This document shows, piece after piece, positions 1 to 9,287 of a stretch of 64,000 bases of DNA (the first letter of the stretch is position 1; the number at the start of each line of letters is the position of its first letter). The position numbers and the translations under genes are program-made. The notes under the pieces are model-generated. The model was not told where the DNA came from and searched no databases. It was given only the letters and a program-made list of their open reading frames with translations. This DNA is from Candidatus Kapaibacterium sp. (lineage in GTDB: Bacteria > Bacteroidota > Ignavibacteria > Kapaibacteriales > UBA4661): assembly GCA_025455065.1 (NCBI GenBank), contig JALONG010000039.1, positions 29,152 through 93,151 on the forward strand. The letters are read 5' to 3'.

Positions 1-1
1 C

Positions 2-940
2 GAAGCGGCAAATATTGAACTTCAAGCCGTGAATGCAGAATTGATGCGGCAACAAGAACTTTTGGAAGAGCAAACGGTAGAAACCGAAATGCTCAATACC
101 GAATTGCAAGAGCGGAATAACGAATTACGGCTTTTAAGCGAGGAACGAAGCGAACTTTTGGGTATTGTGTCGCACGATTTGAAAAACCCAATTGCCAGTA
201 TTCAAGGGCTTGCCGAAATGCTCAGCGTGGGTGATGACGTATTACCGATAGAGCAGCGCCGACAAATCATCAGCCTTATTCTGCAAAATTCCTCAAAAAT
301 GAGTAGTCTGGTGAAAAATCTGTTAGATGTCAATGCGATTGAGCAAGGCAGTATTCATGCGCAGTTGAAGGAGCTTGATGCGAGTTTGATTGTCGGAGAA
401 ACGCTTGCGCATTATCAAGAACGAGCCGCACAAAAAGAAGTGCGTATATTATTCTCTAACGAAGCACCGATACGGGTTATGGGCGATGAGCAGATGCTTT
501 TGCAAGTTATGGATAATCTTGTTTCCAATGCAGTCAAATACTCTCAGCGCGGCAAAGCAATTCACATTTACGTCGAAGAATACAGTCCCGTTCAGGAAGA
601 ACGCATCAATCCTCCTTCGCCTCTGCTTGCACGATTGGGCATCCGAGAGCAAGTGCGTTTTGGTAAGCAGCCGCTTGGTGTTATTGTTGTGCGCGACGAA
701 GGTGCAGGGATTCCTGTCGATGAACTGCCGCGTCTGTTTGGGAAGTTTGTCCGACTTTCCACGCGCCCGACTGAGGGAGAGGATTCAACGGGGCTTGGGC
801 TTTCGATTGTGAAAAAGTTTGTTGAAAAGATGAACGGAGAAATTTGGTGCGAATCCGAGCCGGGTAAAGGTTCGGTCTTTGTTTTAACACTACCACTTGT
901 ACAGGGAGAAGCCTCAACCCGTATTCCTGAGACCGCTTGA
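2..940 (+). CDS. Sensor histidine kinase, 5'-truncated by window edge
   Basis: This is the C-terminal part of a two-component histidine kinase. The frame is open to the first base, so the track's GTG start at 29 is probably internal. The sequence shows a Glu/Gln-rich coiled-coil-like stretch, then a HisKA H-box (IVSHDLKNP, His about residue 49 of the track ORF). An N-box (DNLVSNAVKYS), a D-box (VRDEGAGIP) and a G2 box (STGLGLSIV) of the HATPase domain follow. No membrane segment is visible in the part present. Such kinases autophosphorylate on the H-box histidine and pass the phosphate to a response regulator, but no regulator gene lies nearby. The last 27 bp overlap the convergent ppc gene. 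Input domains lie outside the window, so the stimulus is unknown. Confidence 0.93.
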   Translation, partial: EAANIELQAVNAELMRQQELLEEQTVETEMLNTELQERNNELRLLSEERSELLGIVSHDLKNPIASIQGLAEMLSVGDDVLPIEQRRQIISLILQNSSKMSSLVKNLLDVNAIEQGSIHAQLKELDASLIVGETLAHYQERAAQKEVRILFSNEAPIRVMGDEQMLLQVMDNLVSNAVKYSQRGKAIHIYVEEYSPVQEERINPPSPLLARLGIREQVRFGKQPLGVIVVRDEGAGIPVDELPRLFGKFVRLSTRPTEGEDSTGLGLSIVKKFVEKMNGEIWCESEPGKGSVFVLTLPLVQGEASTRIPETA

Positions 941-3724
941 AATGGCGTTTATCGTCATAAAAAGCTGCATCAGCGACGCATCGGCTTCGGTGGTCTTGTT
1001 CTGCGTAACTTCTTCGCGCCATTGGCGCAAAAGCGCCACCTGCTGGCTGTGCAAAGGCGCAAGCGCTTGGTCGCGCAGATGCAAGGAAATGTGCAGCCTG
1101 GGGCGGCGTTCCTCGAATTTTCCGCCCAAAAGTATCGTCAGCATCGTGCGTGTGCGGGCGTACTCCGACAAAATCATCGTGTAAATGCGGTCGCGGATGC
1201 CTCTGTCCTCCACCAAATCCGCATACATCCTCATTACGTCCGTATTCACCGAAGCCAAGCCTGTTTCCACGTTGCCAAGCACGTAACTGAGCAGCTCCCA
1301 CGTCGGAATCATGCTGCGAACCCGCTCGAAATCATCGGGGCGCTCAGTCATCAGCATTTCAAACGTGCTTCCTACGCCGTACCAACTCGGCAAATAATAC
1401 CGCGACTGATTCCACGCAAAGACCCACGGAATTGCCCGCAAATCCGCCAATGTGCGCTTGCCTGTGCGCCGCGAAGGACGTGAGCCGATACGGTTCTGCT
1501 CCAAAGCGTCAATGGGTGTGGCTTGCCCATAGAAGGTCATAAAATCCGGCGCATGGATTAAGCCTTCGTACACGCGGCGGCTGTATGCGGCAAATTCGCC
1601 CAAATACGGCTCAAATTCATGCGGCTTTTTGAGATTGTGTGCATTGCGAAGCGTGGCATTGGTTACGCCGGCAAGCATAAGTTCGAGATTATATGCGGCT
1701 GTTGGGATATTCGAGTATTTTTGCGCAATCGTTTCGCCCTGCTCGGTCATGCGGAAATTTCCTGTGAGTGCAAGCGGCGGCGAGGCATCCAGAAAGGTAT
1801 TCATCGGACCCGCGCCACGACTGACCGTTCCGCCGCGCCCGTGAAAGAAGCGAATGTCCACGCCTTTTTCCGCCCCAACCCGCGCTATTGCTTGCTGCGC
1901 TTGATACAAATTCCACTGACTTGCTAAAATACCACCGTCTTTGTTGCTGTCGCTGTAGCCGACCATCACTTGCTGCACTGCTCGAAGCGGCTTGTGGAAT
2001 TGCGTCGGCTCATTTTTTTGCGCTTCCAAACTGCGTACCGTCATCGGGTGTTCCAAGAACGTTTTGACGATACTTGCGCCGTTATTCAAATCGTCAATCG
2101 TCTCCAAAAGCGGAACGATGGGCAAGCGACAAACCAAGCCTTTATCGGTATTGTGGGCAAGTCCGCTTTCCCGTGCAAGTAAATACACCACGAGCAAATC
2201 CGACACATTCCGCGTCATGCTCACAATCAGCGCTCCCGCGCCGGCAACGCCGTATCTCTCGCAATGGTCACGCACGGCGTGGTAGCAATCCAGCACTGCG
2301 TCTGCTTCTTTGCCGATGCGAGCGCCCGAAAGCGCGAAAGGGCGCGGCGATTCAAGTTCTTGCATCAAAAATTCGCGGCGTTTTTCTTCCGACCATTTTG
2401 CGAAGTTTTCGCCATCCTCCACGCCTGCGCTTACCAGTAACTGCGCCACTGCGCTGTCGTGGAAGGCAGAATTTTGGCGAATATCCAGCACCGCCAAATG
2501 AAAACCGAAGGTCTGCACGGCACGAAGCGCTTTTTGAACGTCATTCTCCACAAGCCGCATTGCGCCTACTTCTTCGAGCGATGCCATGAGAAGGCGAATA
2601 TCGGCTTCGAGTTCGGAAGCAAGGCGGTATGCGCCTTCGTGGTCGTTGAGTTGTGTGGCGTGGTCACGCTGCACATCCACCGGAAACCGCGCCATGACAA
2701 GGTTCAGGAACTGTCGCCAAGGTTCGTTTTGATTGCGTCCGGTGGCTTGCGCTCCGCGCTCACCCAAAAGCGCGGTGTATTCGGCAATTTTGTCCGTGAG
2801 TGCTTTGGAAGGCGCGTACATCCTACCGGAAATGCTTAGTTTTACCGTCAAATCCAAGATTCTGCGGCGCAAAACAATCAAGCCGCGCAAACGCAAGTCC
2901 TGAAGCGTTGTTCGGGTGATGTCGGCGGTTACAAAGGGGTGTCCGTCGCGGTCGCCGCCCACCCACGTTCCGAAAGAAATACGCGGCACGGCTTCGTGAA
3001 TATCCAGCAACTTCGTATCCAAGCCATTTCCACGCCATATTTCCGTAAAGCGTGAATCAATCACGGGCAGCGTTTCGGGGAAAATGTTGGTGAGATAATG
3101 CAGCATATTGCGGTGTTCCGAGCCGACATCGGGCTTTTCGAGAAATATATCCCCTGTGCGCCAAAGGCGCTCCAATGCGGCTTTCACATCGCGGCGAATC
3201 ATTTCGCGCTCAAAGGGAGTCCACATCTTATTTTCTCGCTTGACGAGCAGCAAATAGAGTTCGCGGTAATGTTCCAACACAGTGGCGCGTTTTGCTTCGG
3301 TGGGATGCGCCGTCAGCACAGGTTCTATGCGGATATTGGGCAGTGCTTTGGCAATTTCTTCGGCAGAAATTCCCACTTTCAGCAAGCCTTTGAGTACCCC
3401 GTCCCACAGCCCGCGCCCTGTTCCCACGCCCTTTTCGGTCTCTTGACGGCGGCGATACTGCACGGCGATATTTTCTTCAATCATGTTGAGAAGCTGAAAC
3501 GCAATCGAGTACATCTGCGACATTCGTTTCGGAATCTCGACGCGGTGCGCTTCCACGCTAGAAAATACGCCGCTTGGCATGGTCGTTTCGTCTTGCCAAG
3601 GCAGCATCGCCGCGAGGTCGGTTTTGCCGAGTTCGGTTAAAACCTCGTGAAAACATTGAAAAATAAACGCCGCATCTTCTTGAAATTTCTGCGACGGTGT
3701 GTAGGAATCAGAGGTGAAGTTCAT
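914..3724 (-). CDS. ppc: Phosphoenolpyruvate carboxylase
   Basis: Cytosolic anaplerotic enzyme converting PEP and bicarbonate to oxaloacetate and phosphate. At 936 aa it has normal family length. Visible signatures are the catalytic His motif VLTAHPTEAKR (His about 140), the MVGYSDSNKDGG motif, the Gly-rich FHGRGGTVSRGAGP loop and the invariant C-terminal RNTG, so the gene is complete at its 3' end. The ATG at 3724 gives a normal N-terminus, though no strong Shine-Dalgarno precedes it. It is convergent with the upstream histidine kinase and overlaps it by 27 bp. It appears monocistronic. Tricarboxylic-cycle replenishment is the expected role; regulation cannot be read from the sequence. Confidence 0.98.
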   Translation of the reverse strand: MNFTSDSYTPSQKFQEDAAFIFQCFHEVLTELGKTDLAAMLPWQDETTMPSGVFSSVEAHRVEIPKRMSQMYSIAFQLLNMIEENIAVQYRRRQETEKGVGTGRGLWDGVLKGLLKVGISAEEIAKALPNIRIEPVLTAHPTEAKRATVLEHYRELYLLLVKRENKMWTPFEREMIRRDVKAALERLWRTGDIFLEKPDVGSEHRNMLHYLTNIFPETLPVIDSRFTEIWRGNGLDTKLLDIHEAVPRISFGTWVGGDRDGHPFVTADITRTTLQDLRLRGLIVLRRRILDLTVKLSISGRMYAPSKALTDKIAEYTALLGERGAQATGRNQNEPWRQFLNLVMARFPVDVQRDHATQLNDHEGAYRLASELEADIRLLMASLEEVGAMRLVENDVQKALRAVQTFGFHLAVLDIRQNSAFHDSAVAQLLVSAGVEDGENFAKWSEEKRREFLMQELESPRPFALSGARIGKEADAVLDCYHAVRDHCERYGVAGAGALIVSMTRNVSDLLVVYLLARESGLAHNTDKGLVCRLPIVPLLETIDDLNNGASIVKTFLEHPMTVRSLEAQKNEPTQFHKPLRAVQQVMVGYSDSNKDGGILASQWNLYQAQQAIARVGAEKGVDIRFFHGRGGTVSRGAGPMNTFLDASPPLALTGNFRMTEQGETIAQKYSNIPTAAYNLELMLAGVTNATLRNAHNLKKPHEFEPYLGEFAAYSRRVYEGLIHAPDFMTFYGQATPIDALEQNRIGSRPSRRTGKRTLADLRAIPWVFAWNQSRYYLPSWYGVGSTFEMLMTERPDDFERVRSMIPTWELLSYVLGNVETGLASVNTDVMRMYADLVEDRGIRDRIYTMILSEYARTRTMLTILLGGKFEERRPRLHISLHLRDQALAPLHSQQVALLRQWREEVTQNKTTEADASLMQLFMTINAISSGLRNTG

Positions 3725-3782
3725 TGCACGTAGGAAAATATGAGTGAAGTGTTTTTGTCTTTGACGGCTAATAGTGGCGTAT

Positions 3783-4679
3783 TTACTTGGTTTTCTTTCG
3801 TGCTTTCGTCAGTACATCGGTAAGTTCGTCTGCGTTTAATCCCGTTGCTTTCATAATATCTTTGTGAGACAAGCCCATTGCGTTAAGCCGTCGTGCGGTT
3901 TCGTGCTGATTTCGTTTTACACCGCGCTTTTCGCCGCGTTTTTCGCCACGCAATTCGGCTTCTTCAATCGCTGTATCTATTACGCTTTGCAGATCCAGAT
4001 AATGTTTCAGCGACAGTTCGTATTCTTTCATCTGTGCGGGTGTGAACTGCGCAATTTCTGCGGTGCGGAATGCCTCTTCAAAGATTTCGGCTTGCAGGGG
4101 ATTGGGAATATCCTCCAAACTGCTCACGTGTTTGATGAAATAGAGCCATTTGTCGGTCTGTGAGACAAGTTTTGCTTCGGTCTTGGTAAACTTCGGCATT
4201 TCCAAGTAAATGAACGTCAGTTTGTCGTAAAAAACGGTGTTGCGTTGGTTTTTGAGTTGAACAACATGGAGATAATCAGGGTTGTTTTTGTCCTCCTCAA
4301 ACACAAAGTCCAGAACACCGATGCAGTACACCGCAGCAAGGTTGAAGTGCCATTTTTCGCCACGTTCCGCCTGTTCGCGGATAGGAAAGGTGGAATAAAA
4401 TACGCTGCGTTCTTTGAAATAATTCTGTTTTGCTTTTTGCAATTCCACGATGAACCGTTCGCCGTTATCTCCCGTGCAGGCAATATCAAAAACGGCTCTT
4501 CGCTCAAGCACGGTCTCACCCGAAGCCTCGTTTTTGGTGTATTCCAAATTGCGAATATGGTGCTTCGGCGGCAGCAAGGCATTCAGGAAGTCAATGAGCA
4601 AGCCTTTATGCGCCTCTTCGCCGAAGAGTTTTTTGAAGCCGAAATCGGTGAACGGGTTGATGTAGCGTTGTTTGGTCAT
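3783..4679 (-). CDS. Rpn-family PD-(D/E)XK nuclease / putative transposase
   Basis: The 298-aa protein matches the Rpn (recombination-promoting nuclease) / PDDEXK_2 family, often annotated as transposase. It opens with the typical INPFTDFGFKKLFG and has a nuclease-like core with VFDIAC (Asp) followed by FIVELQKAKQ (E-x-Q). The C-terminal part is helical with a charged repeat, RGEKRGEKRGVKR, then an HTH-like segment (GLSHKDIMKATGLNADEL). Family members are usually stand-alone genes that vary in number between strains and are thought to cut DNA and stimulate recombination. No terminal inverted repeats or partner genes are visible, so this is a solitary copy, not a recognisable insertion sequence. 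The gene lies 58 bp upstream of ppc on the same strand. Confidence 0.9.
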   Translation of the reverse strand: MTKQRYINPFTDFGFKKLFGEEAHKGLLIDFLNALLPPKHHIRNLEYTKNEASGETVLERRAVFDIACTGDNGERFIVELQKAKQNYFKERSVFYSTFPIREQAERGEKWHFNLAAVYCIGVLDFVFEEDKNNPDYLHVVQLKNQRNTVFYDKLTFIYLEMPKFTKTEAKLVSQTDKWLYFIKHVSSLEDIPNPLQAEIFEEAFRTAEIAQFTPAQMKEYELSLKHYLDLQSVIDTAIEEAELRGEKRGEKRGVKRNQHETARRLNAMGLSHKDIMKATGLNADELTDVLTKARKKTK

Positions 4680-4723
4680 GGCTTGTGAAAATGATAGTTT
4701 GAAGCGAGTTTTTTATCAGACAC

Positions 4724-6847
4724 TTACTGTGCGAGAATAACACTTTTGCTCCCCACTACACGCCCATCCACCCACAAACGGCATAAATATAAGCCCGAAG
4801 CCATGTTCTGAAGCGGAGCCGTAATACTGTGTGCGCCGGAAGCGTAGGAATTATCGGCAAGCGTGGCAATCTCCTGTCCCAATACTGTGTGCAGGGTGCA
4901 ACGCACGTGTGCAACTTGGGGAAGCATGAAGGCAAGTGTGAGCGACGTGCTTGCAGGCTGAGGAGTGATGCGCCATTCGGGGAATGGTGGTGCTGGTTCG
5001 CGGACGGCGGTTGTGGTGGCGGGGGCATCAAGGACGTAGAGACCGCCGTTTGTGCCGACGAAGATGGATTGGGTGTTGGCGGCGATACTTCTAAAATCTG
5101 TATTTGTTAAGCCATTGATTGTATAAGCGTTCCAGCGCTGCCCGTCCGAAGAGCCAAGTACCGGATTTGAAAAGAGAACTGATTGAAAACCAGAGTTGGT
5201 CATTACACTGGATGGAACTATCCTGCTGTTTTGAGGAAGACTGAGAATTTCATTACGACGTGAGGTCAAGCCAATGACATTTGTGGCTATGGTTTCCCAG
5301 CCCCGAACAATTCCTTGAAAACTATCTTCGAGAATCCAATACCCTCGCAAACGATATAGAACGGTGGGTGGCACACCCAGAGCTGAATACACAATGAAAT
5401 TAACCCTTTGGGTTATTGCATATAAATTATTACGAAAAGGTATGACATTGCTCATTGCTCCGAGATAATCCTGACTCACTTGCCGCCAAGACCTACCATT
5501 ATCAACAGAAGTTTGAATTGGATACCGATAACCCGACGAAAAGGATGTTGCAGGCTGTCTTGTAAAAGCGTGTATCGTATCGTTAGTTATGCCAAAATTA
5601 TAGACCCATTCTCCTTTTAACCATGCAGATTCCCATGTTCTTCCGCTATCCGATGAGCGATAGATGCCATCGCTGGTAGCCGCATAATACGTGCGATTAT
5701 TCTCGTAGGCAGATATATTCCCAAATGTAACATTTGTCGGTAGTTTATCAAGTACAATCCAATCTTTGCCGTTTTTTGAGCGCCGGAGTATTGAATCAGA
5801 TACGACAAAAAAGAAATCTTGTGTAGCTTGTATAAAAGGTAGCGTATCAGCACCAATTTGGAATGGAATAAAACGTTGATTGATATACTGATATGTTCTG
5901 AGAGAATTTCCATTGAGGTTCAAGATATTCACGAATACTGCGCTATCATTGGCAATGATTTTTTGAACTCGCTGCTCGGAAAGCCCTGCATTCGCGCTTT
6001 GCCATGTTTTGCCTGAGTCTCCGGAAAAATACGCTCCCTTGTTTGTCGCAGCGTAAAGCCTTCCGCGTACAAATGCCAGTCCCTGCAATATCGTATTTTC
6101 AGGAGATTTGCCTGTTTGCTGCCAAAACCGACCTTGGTCATACGAAAAATATACTGCGTTCGTACTCGAAGCAAAGAGAGTCGAGCCGCCGGATAAGGCT
6201 AGAGCTATCGGTTCAAAAGGTAGCGATATGCCAAGCCATGTTACGCCAAGATTGTAAGAAAATAAGAGTTGCCCTCCTTTTACTCCCGCATAAATGATAT
6301 TATCAACACTGGCAAGACAAGTGACAGAGGCACTGGTCAGCACTCGTCTAAAATTCTCTAAAGAAGGGGATGTGCTAATTGAAATGCCCCTGTAATTTAC
6401 CCCAATGACATGGGAAGCATTAAGGGCAATTTGGTATGGTGTGTCATAAAGATATGTTTCAACATATTGAGTCGTCATGCCACCATTGGTAGAGGTTGTA
6501 AATGTAGCAACAGAAAGTATTGCATCCGAAAATGTATTAATAGAAGATGCCGCTACTATTCTACCATTTGAGGCACTAATACATCTCGGAAATGTTCTGA
6601 ATGAACTCAGTGGCAACCACGAAGTGCCATCAACTGAGCGAAAGATTGTACTGTTGGAAGTCAGCGCATACAACGTATCACTGGAAGCGGCAATGTGCGT
6701 AACATTCGCGCCATCGGGACCAAGATAGCGCCACGCCGCACCACCACTCTGTGCGGATACTACACACGCACCCGCAAAAAAAACAACTACCGCCACAAAG
6801 CAAGGAATAAAGCGGCTTCCAAGGGCAAAAGGAGAGGACGTTTTCAT
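4724..6847 (-). CDS. T9SS-exported BNR/sortilin-like beta-propeller protein
   Basis: Large secreted protein of about 707 aa. I chose the ATG at 6847 over the upstream GTG because it begins a classical signal peptide (MKTSSPFALG, hydrophobic core, VVSAQ cleavage region). The body carries repeated Asp-box motifs of the BNR/sortilin type (SGDSGKTW, SSDSGRTW, SVDNGRSW), so it should fold as a beta-propeller. The last 80 residues form a Por secretion/type A sorting domain ending GLYLCRLWVDGRVVGSKSV, which directs export through the type IX system and usually surface attachment. The ligand is unknown. A TTCATTTG box lies 14 nt upstream of the ATG and could be part of the promoter. It resembles the C-terminal part of the protein at 16355-17920. 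Confidence 0.9.
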   Translation of the reverse strand: MKTSSPFALGSRFIPCFVAVVVFFAGACVVSAQSGGAAWRYLGPDGANVTHIAASSDTLYALTSNSTIFRSVDGTSWLPLSSFRTFPRCISASNGRIVAASSINTFSDAILSVATFTTSTNGGMTTQYVETYLYDTPYQIALNASHVIGVNYRGISISTSPSLENFRRVLTSASVTCLASVDNIIYAGVKGGQLLFSYNLGVTWLGISLPFEPIALALSGGSTLFASSTNAVYFSYDQGRFWQQTGKSPENTILQGLAFVRGRLYAATNKGAYFSGDSGKTWQSANAGLSEQRVQKIIANDSAVFVNILNLNGNSLRTYQYINQRFIPFQIGADTLPFIQATQDFFFVVSDSILRRSKNGKDWIVLDKLPTNVTFGNISAYENNRTYYAATSDGIYRSSDSGRTWESAWLKGEWVYNFGITNDTIHAFTRQPATSFSSGYRYPIQTSVDNGRSWRQVSQDYLGAMSNVIPFRNNLYAITQRVNFIVYSALGVPPTVLYRLRGYWILEDSFQGIVRGWETIATNVIGLTSRRNEILSLPQNSRIVPSSVMTNSGFQSVLFSNPVLGSSDGQRWNAYTINGLTNTDFRSIAANTQSIFVGTNGGLYVLDAPATTTAVREPAPPFPEWRITPQPASTSLTLAFMLPQVAHVRCTLHTVLGQEIATLADNSYASGAHSITAPLQNMASGLYLCRLWVDGRVVGSKSVILAQ

Positions 6848-6910
6848 CGTTATCACAGCCACAAATGAAACAACAAGGAATTATGAGACCCTCAAGATAA
6901 AACTTTTTCG

Positions 6911-6939
6911 CTCAAAAGCAAGTCCCCGTGCTGTTTTAT
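6911..6939. repeat. 29-bp direct repeat, left copy
   Basis: This 29-bp stretch, starting CTCAAAAGCAAGTCCCC, recurs without mismatch at 7390-7418. The two copies bracket the 95-aa gene at 7004-7291, 479 bp apart. Confidence 0.85.
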
Positions 6940-7003
6940 TCGCGGAGAAAATTTTCGTATATTTCTGACAATCCAACAGTACCACCATTATTGACAAAAC
7001 ATT

Positions 7004-7291
7004 ATGACTACGCTCACCTTAGCCGATGAAAGCAGTCTCCGTGCTGTGCGTGAGGCGATTGACCAGCAGCGTTTGTCGCTTGGATACTCGCTTGAGCGCA
7101 CACGAAAAAAACTGCAAGAATTTGAACAACGGTATAATGTGCAAACCGCATATTTCCTTGATTCTATGAGTGCTGAGGATTTAGTCGGCGGCGACATGGA
7201 ATACGTTGAATGGGCAGGGGAAGCGCAAATGCTCACACTTCTTGAACACGACATGAAAGCGCTTGATGATGCTCGTTCACACTTACGCTGA
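7004..7291 (+). CDS. Small coiled-coil protein, antitoxin-like, function unknown
   Basis: 95-aa soluble protein, mostly alpha-helical by composition. An N-terminal helix of about 45 residues contains heptad-like spacing (LRAVREAIDQQRLSLGYSLERT...). It is followed by an acidic motif GGDMEYVEWAGE and a final helix. This layout, a coiled coil followed by an acidic (D/E)xxEWAG segment, is seen in small conserved proteins that often neighbour toxin genes; that comparison is from memory and not proven. No partner toxin is present: downstream is only repeat DNA. The gene lies between two perfect 29-bp direct repeats, which suggests it was gained as a cassette. No clear ribosome-binding site precedes the ATG. 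It could equally be a prefoldin-like small protein. Confidence 0.6.
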   Translation: MTTLTLADESSLRAVREAIDQQRLSLGYSLERTRKKLQEFEQRYNVQTAYFLDSMSAEDLVGGDMEYVEWAGEAQMLTLLEHDMKALDDARSHLR

Positions 7292-7389
7292 ATACAGTGC
7301 GATGCTGGCGCATAGTTTGAATGTGCTTCATCTTATCTCTACCTTGCTTTAGCCTCTACCTTTCCAAAAACCTATTTCCCACAAAAGCC

Positions 7390-7418
7390 CTCAAAAGCAA
7401 GTCCCCGTGCTGTTTTAT
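7390..7418. repeat. 29-bp direct repeat, right copy
   Basis: Perfect copy of 6911-6939. It overlaps by four bases the start of the 100-bp interspersed element at 7415. Confidence 0.85.
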
Positions 7419-7514
7419 ACCAATTTACGTTGAGAATTGTGCATTGTTTTTTTATACTTTTCTCTGGAAACAGCATAAATACTCGCACAGACAAGAATGT
7501 CTGTGCCGCTGAAG
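7415..7514. repeat. 100-bp interspersed element, copy 1
   Basis: The element begins TTATACCAATTTACG and ends with a palindrome (arms GCACAGACA / TGTCTGTGC, loop AGAA, at 7485-7506). A second copy of the whole element, about 89 percent identical by eye, lies at 19102-19199, and the left end alone recurs at 40793. It has no coding capacity. It looks like a small non-autonomous repeat. Confidence 0.8.
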
Positions 7515-7526
7515 TTCGCCGACATT

Positions 7527-7567
7527 CAAACAAAAGCGAGACCCCCACAAGTACGTGAGAGCCTCGC
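7527..7567 (-). terminator. Rho-independent terminator of the 436-aa barrel gene
   Basis: Read on the minus strand, a stem GCGAG...CTCGC, extended by G-U and G-C pairs to CAC/GTG around a 6-nt loop, is followed by TTTTGTTTG. It lies 30 bp past the stop of the gene at 7597-8907. Confidence 0.65.
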
Positions 7568-7596
7568 CAAACCGACATTTCTGCCGCAGCAATCGC

Positions 7597-8907
7597 TTAA
7601 TTATTCTGCTCGACCAGCCCGTTGAAGCGCGTATTGACTATCGAATTAAAGATAGAGCCAAAAGTGTAGTTAATGCCAACCCACGCCCAATAGGAAAAAT
7701 TCGTGGGAAGTTGCCTGCCTTGCAGCAAAACGGTTGTTGTGTTGAGGTCAGATTTTGCCAGCGAAATTTGGTCTTGAATGAGTGCCGCGGAGCCGAAAAT
7801 TTGAATAGAAAGCCCTTCGACAAGGCGCAAACTGAGTTGTGTGTCGAGCGAAACGCGGTACTGCGAAAAGTTGTCCATATAATTTGAGCCGCGCAAGCCC
7901 ATATAGACAGTTCCCCACTGCTGCGTTAAATCCAGCGAAGCCGATAAACGCTGGAAGGGGCGCAGTTCTTGGGTGCGGTCGAAAACGGTTTTTTCGAGAT
8001 AATTCAACTGCTGAAAACCCGCTTCGTAACTTATGCGGAGTTGATGATAGGTGTTTTCGCTATACGGAAAAATGTTGTATTCCACTACGGGACCCAGTCG
8101 GTGCGAAAAACCAATATTACGAAACACCGAATGTTCGCCGATGTACAACCCGCCCACAGACCAGTGCTCACCGAGGCTGTGCGCATAGAGCGCATTACCC
8201 CCATAGGCATCGGTCGCAGCAAAAAACTGTTTCCCGTCAATGGTAAATTCGCTGGAATTGCGCCGAAAAAAGACATTCGCAAGCGTTTTGCTGTCATTCG
8301 TTACGCGGCGCACTGTGAGAAAGCTGTTGAGCCAGAGAAAGCGGTTGTTCGATTCGGCAGACGTATTCCCGTTTACGCCCACCGTAAACGCCCAATAATC
8401 CCACGGGTCTTTGACGGCTGCAATCGTAGCCTGTTCGCGTTTCGGGTACTCAAATTTCATTTTGCTGCGTAATTTCGTTTTTGCTACATACCGCACCAAA
8501 CCTGCTTGCAAGACCCTCACAAGTTCACTGCGAATCATTTCATCACTTGCAGACTGGTCGAGGTTAAACATGAGCGTGTCGTTCATCCCCTGAAATTCAT
8601 GTTGTCCAAGAAAATTCACCGTAAAAAGACTGCCGTCTGCTCCGGTGGACTGGCGAATAATGAGGAGCTGCACATCCGCTTGGAAGCGGTCTCGCACGAA
8701 ATTGAAAAACGATAATTCCGTTTTGACGTAATCTTCAAAGCACCATCCCGTACAGTTCAAAAAAAGTTTTGGGGCATTATTGACGAGCGCCGTGTCTTGT
8801 TGTGTCTTGGTGCTGTCTGCCGGAGCGAGTATTTCCGCGCTTTTGGCGAAACTTGTGTTGAGAGCGAACACCGCACAAAGCGCGGCAAGAAAAGCGAAAC
8901 GAATCAT
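7597..8907 (-). CDS. Conserved hypothetical, predicted outer-membrane beta-barrel
   Basis: 436-aa exported protein with an N-terminal signal peptide (MIRFAFLAALCAVFALNTSFA). Residues 50-170 form a soluble region with the sequence NCTGWCFEDYVKTEL and RDRFQADVQLLIIRQ, containing two close cysteines. The rest (residues 180-430) alternates short polar turns and amphipathic strands rich in Tyr, Phe and Asn, as in barrels, and ends NGLVEQNN rather than in a sorting tail. I recall similar proteins of unknown function from Bacteroidota but cannot name the family. It has its own terminator downstream. The neighbours (histidine kinase upstream on the same strand, small coiled-coil gene beyond) do not reveal a role. 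Confidence 0.7.
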   Translation of the reverse strand: MIRFAFLAALCAVFALNTSFAKSAEILAPADSTKTQQDTALVNNAPKLFLNCTGWCFEDYVKTELSFFNFVRDRFQADVQLLIIRQSTGADGSLFTVNFLGQHEFQGMNDTLMFNLDQSASDEMIRSELVRVLQAGLVRYVAKTKLRSKMKFEYPKREQATIAAVKDPWDYWAFTVGVNGNTSAESNNRFLWLNSFLTVRRVTNDSKTLANVFFRRNSSEFTIDGKQFFAATDAYGGNALYAHSLGEHWSVGGLYIGEHSVFRNIGFSHRLGPVVEYNIFPYSENTYHQLRISYEAGFQQLNYLEKTVFDRTQELRPFQRLSASLDLTQQWGTVYMGLRGSNYMDNFSQYRVSLDTQLSLRLVEGLSIQIFGSAALIQDQISLAKSDLNTTTVLLQGRQLPTNFSYWAWVGINYTFGSIFNSIVNTRFNGLVEQNN

Positions 8908-9287
8908 AGCGATAGGGGCAAAAAGTTAAAAAAGACGCGGAAGCTAAGAATAGCTCAATCTTACGAAGCAATTCGTACTTTGTTGCACAAGAGGGGAGAA
9001 AATTTTGGTGAGGCGCGAAAAAATATTGGCATTTTGACACGAAAAGCATGGATGATGCGGGTTTTCGCAGAATAAGAATCGCACTTTTGTACAGGAATTT
9101 TCCGCCCAATATGCTGTAATCAGCGCAATTCCGTACTTCCCGTTTCTGCAATAGTCTGGATAAATGAGAAAAACTCGCACAGACAAGAATGTCTGTGCCA
9201 CTGAAGCCTGATTTTAAGCCATAGTAGGGTAGTTGTTTTTATTTCATATGAGAAATCTCCGAACTATTCTGTCTAAAAAAAACGTAA
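8908..9287. other. Intergenic region with one palindromic repeat
   Basis: 380 bp between the barrel gene and the histidine kinase. It holds one copy of the 22-bp palindromic repeat (9177-9198) and otherwise AT-rich sequence with no supportable gene. ORF-track entries here (8797-9075, 8944-9201) have no coding signature. Confidence 0.6.
9177..9198. repeat. Palindromic repeat, solitary copy
   Basis: Arms GCACAGACA and TGTCTGTGC around AGAA, identical to the copies at 7485 and 19173. The following bases CACTGAAG are also shared with the other copies. Confidence 0.85.

Noticed and set aside
3783-4679. Rpn-type gene as a complete insertion sequence
   Set aside because: No terminal inverted repeats or target-site duplication could be seen around it. 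Family members are usually stand-alone.
8944-9201. 85-aa minus-strand ORF beginning MAQTFLSVRVF
   Set aside because: The N-terminus is just a translation of the palindromic repeat. The same AQTFLSV string arises at every copy.
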